This document shows, one piece after another, positions 1-11,864 of a stretch of DNA of 64,000 nucleotides. The DNA is from Thelephora terrestris. Its lineage: Eukaryota; Basidiomycota; Agaricomycetes; Thelephorales; Thelephoraceae. Position numbers and translations under genes: made by a program. The stretch covers positions 1,116,001 to 1,180,000 of the forward strand of contig WIUZ02000004.1 in NCBI GenBank assembly GCA_015956445.1, read 5' to 3'. The notes below the pieces were generated by a model that made no database searches, had not been told where the DNA came from, and saw only the letters and a program-made list of their open reading frames with translations. Numbering within the stretch: the first letter of the stretch is position 1; each line of letters starts with the position of its first letter.

Positions 1-352
1 GGCGAACGCGACCGAACTTCTGGCGAGGTTCAGTCATAACGTTAGACAGCGTCACCCTCGAAGCGTCCGAATATCTGCGGCTGTTGGAGATAGTGCTGTG
101 AGCCTTTCCTCCGCTTAGGAGAAATTGAGAAAACGAGCGCGCGTCGACGGGGGTATTTTGTGCGCCGCTGTCCCAATAACCGCGAATTTCTTGACTTCTA
201 GTGGGAGGTTCGTAAGGCCCATTATAAGGAATGTACGAGTCGTCTTCTCCTTGCGAATCGCTATTCCCTGTCACCGGAGTAGAACCAATACCCAGCGCCA
301 GACCAATGCGAGAAAGCCGGGCGAGCGGGGCATTACGCGACTTGGTCGCCAT
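1..352 (-). CDS. Hypothetical protein, 5' end only (runs off the left edge)
   Basis: On the minus strand an ATG at 350-352 opens a frame with no stop for 117 codons down to base 1, so the 3' part lies outside the window. The predicted N-terminus starts MATKSRNAPLARL and continues into a Ser/Gly/Pro/Tyr-rich stretch (for example DDSYIPYNGPYEPP). It has no signal peptide, membrane segment or domain that I recognise. The composition looks like a disordered N-terminal region of a basidiomycete protein. It lies in tandem with RPS13, whose stop codon is 325 bases upstream. Support is the long open frame and plausible amino acid use; no family is assigned, and introns could alter the model. Confidence 0.5.
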   Translation of the reverse strand, partial: MATKSRNAPLARLSRIGLALGIGSTPVTGNSDSQGEDDSYIPYNGPYEPPTRSQEIRGYWDSGAQNTPVDARSFSQFLLSGGKAHSTISNSRRYSDASRVTLSNVMTEPRQKFGRVR

Positions 353-676
353 TGAACCGCATGAGCTGGTTTACGGGAAACTTGTCGGTGACGGGGAAGG
401 CAAAGGAACGGAGATGGCGGAAGAAAGCGTGGCCGCCGCCGCGGACGAGAGATTGGCCTGGTCAAATGTCGGACAGGCGCGGCTGGAGCGGAGTTCGTTC
501 TCCCGACAAGCAAAAAATCCCGAGTCGATCCCCCCCGAATTCCTTGGATACAAATCATAGCCTGTCGCATTTTGGCAAAGAATAACAACATATGGGGCAA
601 TAGAGTATGGCCATTGCTACTATCTAAATACCCACGATACAAACAAACGCCTGGCTAAGAGCCAACCAGGGCCCGT
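353..676. other. Intergenic, partial gene to RPS13 3' end
   Basis: This holds the promoter side of the left-edge gene and the 3' flank of RPS13. Short overlapping frames on both strands lack family resemblance. I see no RNA gene or repeat. Confidence 0.5.
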
Positions 677-1239
677 TCAGGTAACAAGTGTCGAGGCGGT
701 GGCTGAGTCGTATTTAAACGTTGGTGGGATCTGTTGCTTGGTCTTGTAGTAGCGGGCAAGGCGGTGAATGCGGGACTCGATCAAGATCAAACGAAACTTG
801 GAGTCTTTGTCCTTCCTGTTGGTTTCGAGGTGCTTGCGAACGGCGACAGCCTTCTTTATGAGGTGGTAGAGATCCTCAGGGATGGAGGGAGCGAGACCTA
901 ATTTGGAATCAAGGGATGCTGAGAGTGATATCACGCCACAGGCACTGACCGCTTGATTTAAGGATACGAAGGATCTTGTTACCAGTAACAAACCGCACTT
1001 GCGGAATGCCGTGCGAATCACGGAGAGTAACACCGATTTGAGATGGTTTCAAACCCTTACGGGCGAGTTTGCAGATGTGCTCAACGACATCGTCGGGAGT
1101 GGTCTTGAGCCATGTGGGGGGCGTACGGCGATACGGAAGTGCCGAGGACGCTAAGGAGGTTCGTGAGTACGCTGTTGCATCATGACAAGTCCTGCAGATC
1201 GATACCAATGCCCTTTCCCGGAGCGTGCATACGACCCAT
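677..1239 (-). CDS. RPS13: 40S ribosomal protein S13 (uS15)
   Basis: Structural protein of the small cytosolic ribosomal subunit. Three exons join cleanly: 1206-1239 ([11 protein letters not shown]), 950-1150 and 677-897, with introns of 55 and 52 nt that start GT and end AG. The product is 151 residues, the usual length of the family. It contains the conserved N-terminus [11 protein letters not shown], the central [20 protein letters not shown], and the C-terminal half ending ATASTLVT with the basic [18 protein letters not shown] segment. It is transcribed away from RPS6, with 240 bp between the two start codons. No defect is seen. The start codon is fixed by homology. Confidence 0.97.
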
Positions 1240-1479
1240 GGTGATTCTGAGCAAAACCAAACATTGTCAAACTCATGAACCCCTAAAATATCGAGAGATA
1301 TGGTCCTGCGTCGTACGCACAATTTTTATCGTGTCGGGGAGATACAAGTGGTGGACGCTGCTATCGACCGGGAGGCGGAAGGGTGATTCGGGAATTGCCC
1401 CGTACTGTACAGCCGATCACAAGCCACACTACCTCATAGTCTCTACTGAACATTTCGTTAATTCCTCGGTCCCACAAGT
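1240..1479. promoter_or_regulatory. Shared divergent promoter of RPS13 and RPS6
   Basis: The 240 bp between the start codons of two small-subunit ribosomal protein genes must hold both promoters and 5'UTRs. I see no clear TATA box. The arrangement suggests co-expression of the pair; this is inferred from layout only. Confidence 0.6.
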
Positions 1480-2352
1480 ATGAAGCTCAACATCGCCAGT
1501 AAGTTGCACTCGGTACATATCCATGGATCGTTTGTCCTGATATCATTTCTTGAGACCCTGCGACTGGAGCTCAAAAGCTTCTCGACATCGACGATGAAAA
1601 GAGATTGTACGTTTCAGAGGCATGTCGAAATGCTCCCCATTTCTAACTGACGATCTAGCCGTATCTTCTACGAAAAGAAGATCTCACAGGAAGTCCCAGC
1701 CGATTCCATTGGCGACGAATGGAAGGGCTACATCTTCCGCATTACTGGCGGTAACGACAAACAAGGTTTCCCTATGAAGCAGGGTGTTCTTGTCCCATAC
1801 CGTGTCCGCCTCCTCCTTTCCGATGGTCATTCTTGCTACCGTACTCGACGAACTGGCGAGCGTAAACGAAAGTCCGTTCGTGGATGCATTGTCGGCCCCG
1901 ATATTGCCGTTCTATCGTTGGTTATCATCAAGCAGGGTGAGAAGGACATTGAAGGGTTGACCGATGTCGCTCTCCCCAAGCGCCTTGGTCCCAAGAGGGC
2001 GACTAAGGTCCGAAAATTCTTCAACCTGTCAAAGGAGGACGACGTTAGGAAGTATGTTGTGCGACGAGAGGTTAAGAGCGCGAAGAAGGAAAATGCCCGG
2101 CCTTACTTCAAGGCGTAAGTGTCAGATTCACACCTACTGGTCTCCCCTAACTAATCTACTCTCCCTAGCCCCAAGATCCAGAGATTGGTGACTCCACAGC
2201 GCCTGCAACGCCGCCGCCATCTGCTTTCGCTCAAGAAGCGCCATTTCCAGGCCCAGAAGGAGCAGAAAGCTGAGTACGACGCTATTTTGGCCAAACGACT
2301 CGCGGAACGAAAAGAGAAGGTTGCTGCCGCCAAAGCCGCGCACAAGAAGTAG
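1480..2352 (+). CDS. RPS6: 40S ribosomal protein S6 (eS6)
   Basis: Small-subunit ribosomal protein, the classical target of S6-type kinases at its C-terminal tail. Four exons are supported: 1480-1498 (MKLNIA plus one base), 1555-1606, 1659-2114 and 2169-2352. The product has the family blocks [48 protein letters not shown] and [28 protein letters not shown]. The C-terminus ends in a lysine/alanine-rich helix ([20 protein letters not shown]). The exon 2/3 junction makes a Phe where relatives usually have Leu (KRF-RIFYEKK); the splice signals there are otherwise normal. The last exon has few serines, as in other fungi. Confidence 0.97.
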
Positions 2353-2556
2353 ATCATCCAACGCGCCCATCATGATAACGTCGGTCTGACATTCAATTAT
2401 GACTCTGCTTGAGCTCTTCCCCCGTTGGTTGATGTCGCCTTCGTGTTTTACATCGCTCTGTCATGCTTTCTCTCATTGTTGTACGTCAAAAACACCCCTA
2501 ATGTGATGGGATTTTCTGGCGAAGTATACGATATCTCCCACCTGCAGCACACTGTG

Positions 2557-5500
2557 CTATGCCCACATTGCTCGGAACTTCTCCTGCAGCTCCCTAAGCA
2601 TCTCATCGAGCACTTCGTACACCCGCCAGTCTCTGTCCGTGACTCCCTGTGGTCGTGAGAACTTAGGATCATTTTTTCCTTGCGTATCATCCTCGTCCGG
2701 TTCTCCAAACCCGCTGTCAACATCCAGTATTTCATCTTCGGGATCGACCACAGCCTCCTTCGACGCCTTTGTGAGTAGTTGCTCGAGGGCGCCTCGAACG
2801 GTTGTTAGCGAAAGCGTGAAGTCGTCCAACAGGTACCTGAGGTCAATTTTAGAAAGCAACCCAAACAGAGACGAGCGCAGATTCTCACCATATATCACCC
2901 TTTCTGATGCCATTTGCGATTGCAAGTGTCGAGACTTGTCCGTGTATATAGAAATCGTAGAGATAAGCGTTCAGCGCGAAGCTACTCTTATATCCTTCTC
3001 GAGACGCGATGAAACGCTCCATAGAAGGTATAGTGTGTTCGTTGAGGTAAATGCCAGAACGTGAGGTGGCTGCCAATTCCGAGATGCTGTGGAAGACATC
3101 TCCGTGACCAGAATTGGCAACGAACAGAGATCGAACGACCACAGGAGTGGTGTTCTGTTCCAAGTATCGTTGTAATGTGCCGCCAACCCCATGCCCCGAT
3201 CCCGCGTACTTGAGCCTCGACAGCGGCAACGCGTCATCCTCTCCAAGATGATCTGAGTTTTGGATTGCGAAAGTAGAGGCATATGAGGTGAAGATTTCGA
3301 GTATCTGTTTCTCGTGGTCCGAAAGGGCAGTTCGGGCCTTGGAGTCCAACGGCGGGAGTATTACTCTAGAAGCTGATTTAGTGAGACGCAAAACCTTCTC
3401 TAAGTTCTCCTTGGACGTGTAGATGGACGGAAGTTCGCGTCTCCCAAAGAGGTGACAAAACAATACGATCAGTTCTCGCTTCGCCTTGATCATACTCTTG
3501 TTCGAACATATCTCGTGGATGACGCCTGCCCTAAGGAGTGTGACCAGGGCGAGATTGCTTGGTTCCGTATAGTAGAGGTGCGCCGCGATCCCAAACAAGT
3601 TCATAGGCCTCCCCTCGCGGTCGATCAGGCGCGCACGACGGAGGTACTCGATCGAGAACCGCAAATGATGCAAAAGTTGGTGCTCCCCCTCTTGTGAATC
3701 CCAAATGACCCGAGGCATCTGGAAGAGCGACTGAACGGCTTTAACAGTCGCTGGCGCGGAGTCTGCTCCGTGCATAAGATTAAGCAATCTTAACACCAAG
3801 GTCGAAGTCAAGGGGAATCCGCCGGTGAGTGAGGGAAGTTTCGACAGGATGATTCGTTGAACCCTGTCGAAGCTGATCCCGTAGAACACCACTTTCCCGA
3901 GTAGGTCGTAACCCCTCCGACCCGCTCGCCCCGCGCATTGTCGGTACTAGAATACCGTGAGAGAGGGGCTGCAACTTTTGTAATTACTACCCACCATCAG
4001 TGCCGTGAGAAATGGTGAGTCACCCATAAAGACTGATGTTTTCGTTGGGGCGTTTATCCCTGTGATAGAGGCTCGGTATTACTCGTTAACCATGAACACG
4101 GTGATTGCATACCGAGTGCCAGAGTACCTAACATGAAAGTCAATAAACGCTTCCTTCAGAGTTGTTGGGGGACATACTTGTACTGACGACCACACGTAGG
4201 TAACCCTGACGGAACCAGCTAGAGAAACTACGGTGAGAAGACTTTTCCGGCCAGCACCGCCATTCAGGTACCTTTCGACCAACGCACGGTATCCTTTGTT
4301 CATACCAGCGTGGTGAATACCGATTCCCCTCTTCAGAGCCGCAAGGGCTCGTGGGTCTACCCCACTCCATTTCCCGAGACGAGAGATCTCATATTCGACG
4401 CTTTCCTTCGAAACGCTGACAAAGTTTCCAGCGAAGCTGAAATCCTTGGACGGTTCCGAGGGGTCGAACGATGCCTCCCATGAAGTATCTGATGCAGCAC
4501 CTCGTGGGGCATCCTCTTCGGCCGGCCGTTGTTTCGCAGCACGTTCCTTCTGTTTCTCACGGAGCTTTGCTCCGGCCAGCCAGGACTCGTACGCACGCAT
4601 TTTCTCTGCCCACTCGGAAGACGTAGCTCGCCACTGTTCCTCAGCCTTCTCGAGCTCGTCGAGTAGACTGTAGACTGCCTCATCGCAGGCAATGCGGTCG
4701 AAGCTGAAGAGAAGTGCGGGCTATCATATATCAGGGGCCGAGCAGGGGTGATGAGAGGTACGGATATCAACTCTGGCGCAATTCACTCACTAAATCACCC
4801 TGAGCATGGAGATCACCAAGTAGTCCCAGTAGGTTTTGCAAAAAGACTTCGCGATCCGGAAGCATGTTCAACTTTGCGTCGTCCGCTTGCCCGATGCGCG
4901 GGTCTGTAAGACGCCTTGTAAGGGCCAGAAGAGGGGGGTCTTGATCTACTCCCGAGTTTGTGGTGTCCATCAACGTACGAACCACGCGCTTGAGCTCAGA
5001 TTCATATCCGATGATATCTTCTTGGCGGAGTGGCTTGGAAGACGAGAGAAAGTTCTGCGGTCGCAATCGTTCGCGCTCCTCTGGGGTAAGGACGTTCGGC
5101 AATCCCTCCAAGGCCTGATATAGCATGAGTGCATCTCGCGCCTCAAGCGCAAGGTCTGTTGGGAGTGTCCTTGACCCAAACGAGAGGACGGAAATTGGAT
5201 GTAAAAATCTCATCCGTTCCGAAGAGACGTGCTTTCCTAGTCCTTTGAAGGTCCCAATCGATCCTGCAGAGTTATGAAGCAAATAGTAAAACTTGCGGAG
5301 GTGCGAGTAGCGGTGAGGATGATGGATGAATGTGTGTTTGAACCCATGCGCTTCTTGCACCGAACCAAGCCATTGATTGAACTTTTCTGGATCTCCGACT
5401 GTCGCAGATAGGCCACTGAATGCAACTTCTCGATCAGGAAACATCCTCGGGGTTAAGATGAGTGACATACATTATTGGGCACGGGGCCAGAAGCAATATC

Positions 5501-8500
5501 TGTTCCCAAGTTGCACCACCACCCTCCTGCCCAATGGTATGAATCTCATCCAAGATGATCCTGACCAAAAGGTTTAGCTCGCGGCGAATGGAGGTGGAGT
5601 CACGAAAATAACGACCTCTTCATCCTCGGCAACCAAGTCCGCGCCAACGGTGGAGACAACATCATGATCGATAACATTTCCGGGACAGTCACCAAGATCT
5701 GACACTTCTGTGGATCATTGATACGGTAGTCGCGGGTGTGTATTGCCCATAGAGAACCTGTCCCAAATTAAGTTTCTATTGATCGTTGGAGGGATGGTAA
5801 AGCCTTGCCGTTTTTAACGTCTTTACTGAAACGCGCGTAGATCTCTGCGGCAACTTGTGTAACCAGGGCTTTCGTCGGAGCAACGTACACGAGAACGCCA
5901 TCATCAGATGCCCGCAGAACCTGCTCCATCGCATAGAACGAAATGAAGGTCTTTCCGGCACTGGTTGGGGCTTCACGACTCGGCTCGTGAGAAGGGTACG
6001 CCTATACTCGACATGAGCACTCACCCACAACGAGAATCGAATCGTTCCTGTCGAGACAATCTAGTACCTCACGTTGCCAAGCGTCTGGAGAAAACGATAC
6101 ACGAGGGTCCGGCTTTGAGTCCATGCTGCGATCCATATACTCCCCAAAGAGTCGGAGCTGCCAAGTAATGGGATCTTCGGTGATGCGCATGAAGTCGTAC
6201 AAGGGGCGGCCAGACTTTGACCGGACGAGTTTCACGAACTTGAAGCACAGGGGCCGATCCGATTGACTTTCCGGGGGAGGTGTAACAAATCTTTCGAATC
6301 CGAGGACCGTGAGTACGGTGGTAATCACCTGGTGAATTGTGAGGGTTAGGCGCTCGGATTCCAATAACCCTTTCACAATGCGCATGATGGCCACTGTGTA
6401 GTGATCACGGACTGCATCAGTTTCTTGGTCGTGAACCTGAGCGATCCACTTTAGGATGATTAGGTGGAGACGATACAGCGTGACCTCATCCCGCAACCAG
6501 CCTCCAGTGGTTCGAGGATTGCGCTCAAGCGCGGTCAATGTCGTCAGGTTTTTGTCTAGATCGGAACCAGAGAGTTCCTTGAGCCGGCCCTCCCACCACT
6601 CCAGATGCTCATCCGCGTCCTGCTTCGACTTCTTTGCCGCAATCTCCGCACGAAGCTTCTCTGTCGATGACATGGGTTTCTCTTTCTTCCCTGGTTTTTT
6701 GTTCCCTTTGACCTACAAAACGCCATCAGTCCCCCGATGGAGAGAAGAAGAAGAGTGGACCGCACAGGATGCTTAGTGCCTTTTCCTTGAGTCTCATCCG
6801 TTCTCCCCGCGACGATGGTAAGGCGATTGAAGCGTGCGCCCAGAGCCCCAGTTAATGTGGCTGCATCGGCAGTGAGCCGAGATATAAACTGTTGATGACG
6901 CCTCATCAGTTTCATCCGCTGCCTCTCGTCAGTTGGTTTCGCCTGTTCTCCACCGAGGTGTTTGGGAAGGAGGTGACGTTTGGTATTGTGCCAGTGAAAT
7001 TTATCGTTAAACGCCGTGTCCCTCCCAAACTCGAGTGCACCATATTGTGTGGCCTTTTCCACCTCGTTGGGTGAAAGGCTGATGAGAGAAAACCGCTCGT
7101 CAAAGGTATCGTGATGGAAGGGAAGAAGCTTTTTTGGAACAGCGGCCAGAGGGCGGGGTTGGGAGCGCGAAAGTTGAACAGGAAATCTAGATTTGAGGGC
7201 GTCAAGATGAAGTGGGTCGTCCGAGGGTGACTTGATCGAGGCCGCAATCTGCGACAACGAGTCGCCGAGTCGCCGGGGCAACGACAATGAAGCGTCGGAT
7301 AGTAGGGTTCCAAGGAAGGCGACAAACACATTTCCATCTATGTCGAGGTCAAGTTTCTGCTCCGCAAGGTACGAGTCGATGAGGGAGAACATCTTTGGTA
7401 GAAATTGCCCTTGTAAGTGAGCATCCAGATCTTGGTTGCATCTTTGGCTCCCGATGGCCCGGTTTCGAAGAGATATAAGAGGGAGCGCCTCGCAATGAAG
7501 TATGAAACACCATAAAAGACCCGGGTACTCCATCTCGCCGGAAGCTTCCTGGAGGCATGTCCAGAGAGATTCGCGAGAGGAAGGAGCTCCCAGATGCAGT
7601 CTCAATGGGGAGATAGGATTGCCGAAATTGGTTTGTCGCTCCCGCATTTCGAGATATGTATAAGTCTTCTCGATGCAAGCCCAGAACTTGCTGCCTAGAA
7701 GGCCCCGAGAGTCGAGAATTAACCCTTGCTCAAAGATGAATGTGACGATCTACGCAAAACGGGGGTCAGGAGTTTGGCAACTTGGGGGGGAATTGCCTAC
7801 TTTTGAGTCACGAAATATTGCACCATGAAGCAGAGCAATCGGTATCGAACGCGCCATCACTTCGAAAATAAAAGCACGTTGGCACAGGGCAGGAGCAGCT
7901 GTTTCTCGATTGTCAGAGACAGGTCCTCCATCGTTCGTCATCACGAACATGGGCTGTTAGGTTGGTTCAGAAACTTGGCTTCGTCGGGATGTCAAAGCTT
8001 ACCCTGCGGTCAAGTATGTAGCGAGCCCATTCCGGATCATCCGGACCGGAGAAGCAGAAGACTTCGGACACACTTGTCAAGTGGGTCGTCAGGTGGTCGA
8101 ATAGTTGTCGTCTTGCCAGCCGCCGCGAGCACACGACCCATGGAGTGTCACCGGTTTTCTGGGTTAAATGACGGGTGGCTTGAGGCACGTCAATCGCGTT
8201 TCCAACCGTAGACGGAGGCGGCAATTACCTTGGAAGAAGACGATGTCGAAGTTTGCAGACCTCGTGACGAATTTTTGGAGCAAGCGCTCGAGGAGGTACT
8301 TTGCGTGCAGAATCTGATAGGAGACATCTATCGTGATACAATTAGTTCAGGGATAGGGTTTTGTATGGGACACTACCTGAGGGACGGGCGATTCCCAGAA
8401 GAGGATCGTCCAAGACCTCCTGCAGTAAGGCCTCGCCTGTAAACCCACCAATCAGTCGATCTCAAGCCGTTGATGGTGAATGACTCTTACCATCGAGAAC

Positions 8501-8698
8501 GAAAGGCTCTGTCCCGGCGTAATCACCAATGAGGTCCATCTGTCTTCCTCGTCGATTTCGTTCACCGTACCAGTGATTGTCTATATATTGGATGGCAGAC
8601 AGGAAATCCTCGGGTCCAGTTGTGACGGTATCCTCCTCAAAGGAAGGGTCATCGACACCGATAAGGCTCACGTCAAAGCCATCCAGGTCCAGATCCAT
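2557..8698 (-). CDS. Ski2-like DExH-box RNA helicase of the DDX60 type
   Basis: Large superfamily 2 helicase. DDX60 relatives act on RNA; in vertebrates they are linked to antiviral defence, and fungi carry uncharacterised homologues. The ATG at 8696-8698 starts [12 protein letters not shown] and the frame ends ...RAMWA-stop at 2557. Many short introns interrupt the gene and only some exon ends were fixed. Helicase motifs appear in order: Walker A APTSAGKT near 5948-5971, created across an intron; motif II DEIH at 5539-5550, followed by [13 protein letters not shown]; motif III SAT in [11 protein letters not shown] near 5394-5414; motif IV/V region [24 protein letters not shown] near 4250-4330; and motif [14 protein letters not shown] near 3905-3940. 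The C-terminal region ([29 protein letters not shown]) fits the DDX60 class better than Ski2, Mtr4 or Brr2. The gene looks intact. It is convergent with RPS6 (204 bp gap). Confidence 0.88.
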
Positions 8699-9994
8699 GG
8701 TTGATTGTGCAAAGCTACGAAGAAAGTTGCGGTTGGTAAAAGTGTGGCGGATTCAATCGATCCTACCCGAAGCTTAGTAGGTGGAGGGGTTGGATTTTAC
8801 CTTGAGACACGGAAATATTTTCAGTCGTTTTGATTAGAATTGGGATGTCCCCGCCGCGCCCGCTGGCCACTGAGGATGCGAAGGAGTTGGGTGTCGGTGA
8901 AAGTCAGGGATCCTGTTTAGCACGTGGGACCACAACGGATTCTGTGCCGATGGATATCTCGATAACCTATTGGTCACAAACGGTGCCGGGCACTTCCACC
9001 GGAGAAACTAGAGCGACTGAAATTCGGTCACCTACTGAAACTAGGTCGGTTTACGTCGGTTTTCAGGTGAGCGCCCATGTTTAGTGCCAACGCCGACTCA
9101 AATCGTTGCCCGGCCGAAATTCTAATCTTAGGCCAGGGTGACTGAATTTTAGGCATGGAATTTTCACCAGAGTCATCCGGCATAGAGTCACGTCAGTCCG
9201 CGGCAGCGAGGCTATCCGAGTTCGACTCCTGCGAGGTGAGCGCCGGATTGCGTGGCTTGCACTGGCCGTAGTCCGCGAACGTGTTATGGTTCGACTTTTA
9301 GGTGGTGCTCACCACGAGAAAAGTATTGGGCCAAGGGTTGGGCACCGCCGGCCCAGCGTCCTTTCGACCTTCTCTCACCATTCCTTCCTGTGTTAGGAAG
9401 GCAGTGAGCTACTTATTTTCGGCAGTCCTAGTAGTTGGACGCGTCGCCTTGCTCGCAGGTAACCAAGTTATTTTTCCGCGAAGGGTGTGCCGAAATCAGA
9501 ATTGATAACACCTCGACACAGCCGCGCGCCGACAGACAGATCAAATGCTTATAGCTTGCGGGATTTGAGGCTGCGCTTCCGAATACTCGTTACATCCGTC
9601 CTAGGCTTCGACTGATGCGTTTTGAACAACTTTTGCCGCAACTGGTCTCATCCAATGTCTCCCATTCGCTTGTTTGCTCCGCGTGGGCTGCGGGATCGGC
9701 CACTGGTTGACACCGCATGATTCAATCAACGACGACTTAATCCTAGGATCCCGAGTCATGGAGGATTGGATAAGCCCCATCTGAACATTGTGGTCGAGCT
9801 GTGCCCCACCGCCGTTGACAGTGCAAATTCCCGCGCCTACGGTGGATGTCCTTGGCCTGACTCATTGCCCGGTGCATAAAGGGGAGCGGCATTCAGCCAA
9901 GTTCAGCATAACCCCCCGGTTCTCATCCTTCCAAGCCACCACAACCAGACTCACTTGCATGTTCCATAGCTCTTGCTATAACACCTATAACAGC
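8699..9994. other. Intergenic, promoter of the DDX60-like gene
   Basis: About 1.3 kb upstream of the helicase gene and of the small gene at 9995. Only short unconvincing frames are present. A tRNA T-arm-like string near 9218-9236 does not pair into a stem. No repeat was recognised. Confidence 0.5.
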
Positions 9995-10552
9995 ATGCCA
10001 CCAACACCTTACATAGGCAACGTCGACCTACCTTCTGTGTCTCCATATCCATCCCCACCATGGAATCATCCACAACTTCCGGCAGCGGATGGATACAATC
10101 GTCACTTCAACCCCTACCCAACACCCTCCCCCACATTACCAGGGACACCCAAGTGGCTGCCTGTCACCCCCACTAGTCCACCCTCTTCCCTCCCACCCAG
10201 TCCCCGTCAGCCTATCGACGCTTCTCTCGTATACGGGCAATACGATGCTTCCAAGGACTACAGCCCGTTGAGCGACAGATGCCTACTCAATCCAGCCATT
10301 GACCAGTCCACGTACTCATTGGTGTTGATCCTACCGCGGGATCTCAACACCAAGGAGATCGTAGTCACGCCCACCACATCATCACCATATATCACGACAT
10401 TCGACGTCGTTACCGCGATCCGAAAGGCCTTGTATGCGCCCTCACATATGCGAGGCGGTCGTGTAATCGATTCCCTACGCGGCAGGACCCGTATTTCACT
10501 GCGGGGTAAACAGGCGGGACCCCGGCCCATTCTTGCTGTTGATTTTTCGTAA
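9995..10552 (+). CDS. Small proline-rich protein, DUF6699-like
   Basis: Intronless frame of 185 residues starting MPPTPYIGNVDLPS. Residues 1 to about 75 are rich in Pro, Ser and Tyr (PYPSPPWNHP, PTPSPTLPGTPKW). The C-terminal half, from about residue 90, has a globular pattern LNPAIDQSTYSLVLILPRD...VTPTTSSPYITTFDVVTAIRKAL. This order (disordered Pro-rich N-terminus, then a short strand-helix domain with V-T-x-x-D-V-hydrophobic-x-A-I) is typical of the uncharacterised DUF6699 family, common in Agaricomycetes. The frame is open further upstream, to 9788, with another ATG at 9959; 9995 was chosen because the preceding part looks like promoter and untranslated sequence. The family assignment is by eye and moderate; function is unknown. 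Confidence 0.55.
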   Translation: MPPTPYIGNVDLPSVSPYPSPPWNHPQLPAADGYNRHFNPYPTPSPTLPGTPKWLPVTPTSPPSSLPPSPRQPIDASLVYGQYDASKDYSPLSDRCLLNPAIDQSTYSLVLILPRDLNTKEIVVTPTTSSPYITTFDVVTAIRKALYAPSHMRGGRVIDSLRGRTRISLRGKQAGPRPILAVDFS

Positions 10553-10959
10553 ATCTATGGGACTTTATTTTGTTTTCCCCACATCGGTGTATTTGTATCT
10601 CGGACCAACGAACATGTAGCAATAGCACGCTTCTCTTTATACTTTGTTTATCCCATTTTGATTTTGCTTTATTGCCGACGTTTTCAATCCCCCTTCTTCA
10701 TCGTTGACATGCAAGAACCAAGTCCTGCGGTAACCATTCCGTACGGTAGTTGTGGTCAGCTTTCGCGCCTTTACGTCTCTCCTCGTTCTTCTCTTCGTTT
10801 CCGGTTGCGTCTTCCTTTCGTCACGTTTCTCTCTTTTCGAGAAGGTTCTTAAAGTACGCTACGGGAGACCCGCTCGCTTCACGAACACAATGCTAAGACA
10901 TTCCCTGCACTTCCTCGTCCAGTCTCCTACCAGATTGGAACAAAGCGGTTTTCACCTGA
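10553..10959. other. Intergenic, 407 bases
   Basis: The 3' flank of the proline-rich gene and 5' flank of the next. A frame at 10752-10860 encodes a hydrophobic run (SFRAFTSLLVLLFVSGCVFLSS) but has no ATG start and no clear splice connection downstream, so it is not called. Confidence 0.4.
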
Positions 10960-11864
10960 ATGGCATACCAACAAGCTCGCCGGGACATGGGCCCGCCCCG
11001 TCAGAGGTCTCAAGGTGTTTCTGACCCCATGGAAGCCCGCGCAATGATGGAACGCGTGTTGTCATCGAGAGGAGAATATGTAGGGTGTGTCTGGCCACCG
11101 CGCTTCGAACATTCTTGGCCGTGGTTATGCTTATCTTCTCCCAAAGCATCAAGGGGATGAAAGAAGCCGCCGATGCAGTAGAGGACACGTCGGATTATGT
11201 GAAGGGGGAAATCGCGCGGAAGAAGGCAATTTACAACAAGGATATGTCAGACCTGATTAGGGAGGAGCACAGCGCGTATTACCAGAAGGCCCTCGACTCT
11301 GCTCTCGCATACGACGAGCTCGCATTAGGTGGTGAGCGGGATTTGGAGAAGGCAGGCGAGCTCTCCTCTTCGTTTCTATTCCATCTAATCGCCGTTGCAA
11401 CAGCTCGCCGCTTCGACCTTCCGAGGAACAAGTATTTCCCGGTCGCAAACATTGCAGCAGTCCTATCTACGAGCTGTAATTCCATTGCGGGAGAAACTCG
11501 CGAAGGTGGAAGCAAATGAGGCCGAACAACGACGCCGAGCTCAGGCTATCTTCCCAATGACCGTGACGGACTTCCTCGCCGTCCGAGACAAAATCCATCA
11601 ATACCATATCTGTCAATTTCTCATGCTGGAGGACACCACACCGGACAAAGGCGAGCTCAAGAGTAAGAGGGATCTTATCATGACGAAGTATCAATGGGCC
11701 TGGAGGCAGGTCACACCCCTTTGTGAGGAATATGCGAAGAACGTAAGTCATCGTTACCAACAAGCGAACTCCACGTGTCGTGATACGTAGATCTCACTCA
11801 GGAAGACTTCGAGGAGGAAGTACGCGAGATTGCAAAGACCCTGCGACCAACTGTGGACCTCTAA
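10960..11864 (+). CDS. Hypothetical helical protein
   Basis: I do not recognise this family. The model starts with ATG at 10960 (MAYQQARRDMGPP). A 62-nt intron (11085-11146) restores a frame encoding EYVG-IKGMKEAADAVEDTSDYV. A second intron starting near 11332 (GTGAGC) leads to the exon ending at 11742, which encodes the charged helix VIPLREKLAKVEANEAEQRRR. A third intron, 11743-11801, joins to a short acidic last exon, EDFEEEVREIAKTLRPTVDL-stop. The acceptor of intron 2 is uncertain (11470 or nearby). The product is mostly helical, charged and soluble, with no signal peptide in this model. An upstream exon could exist. Exon choice rests on frame continuity and splice signals only. Confidence 0.45.

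Noticed and set aside
9210-9245. GAGTTCGACTC string resembling a tRNA T-arm
   Set aside because: Two of five stem pairs do not form and there is no acceptor stem.
10752-11024. Hydrophobic signal-like frame upstream of the 10960 gene
   Set aside because: It has no ATG start and no convincing splice link to the downstream exons.
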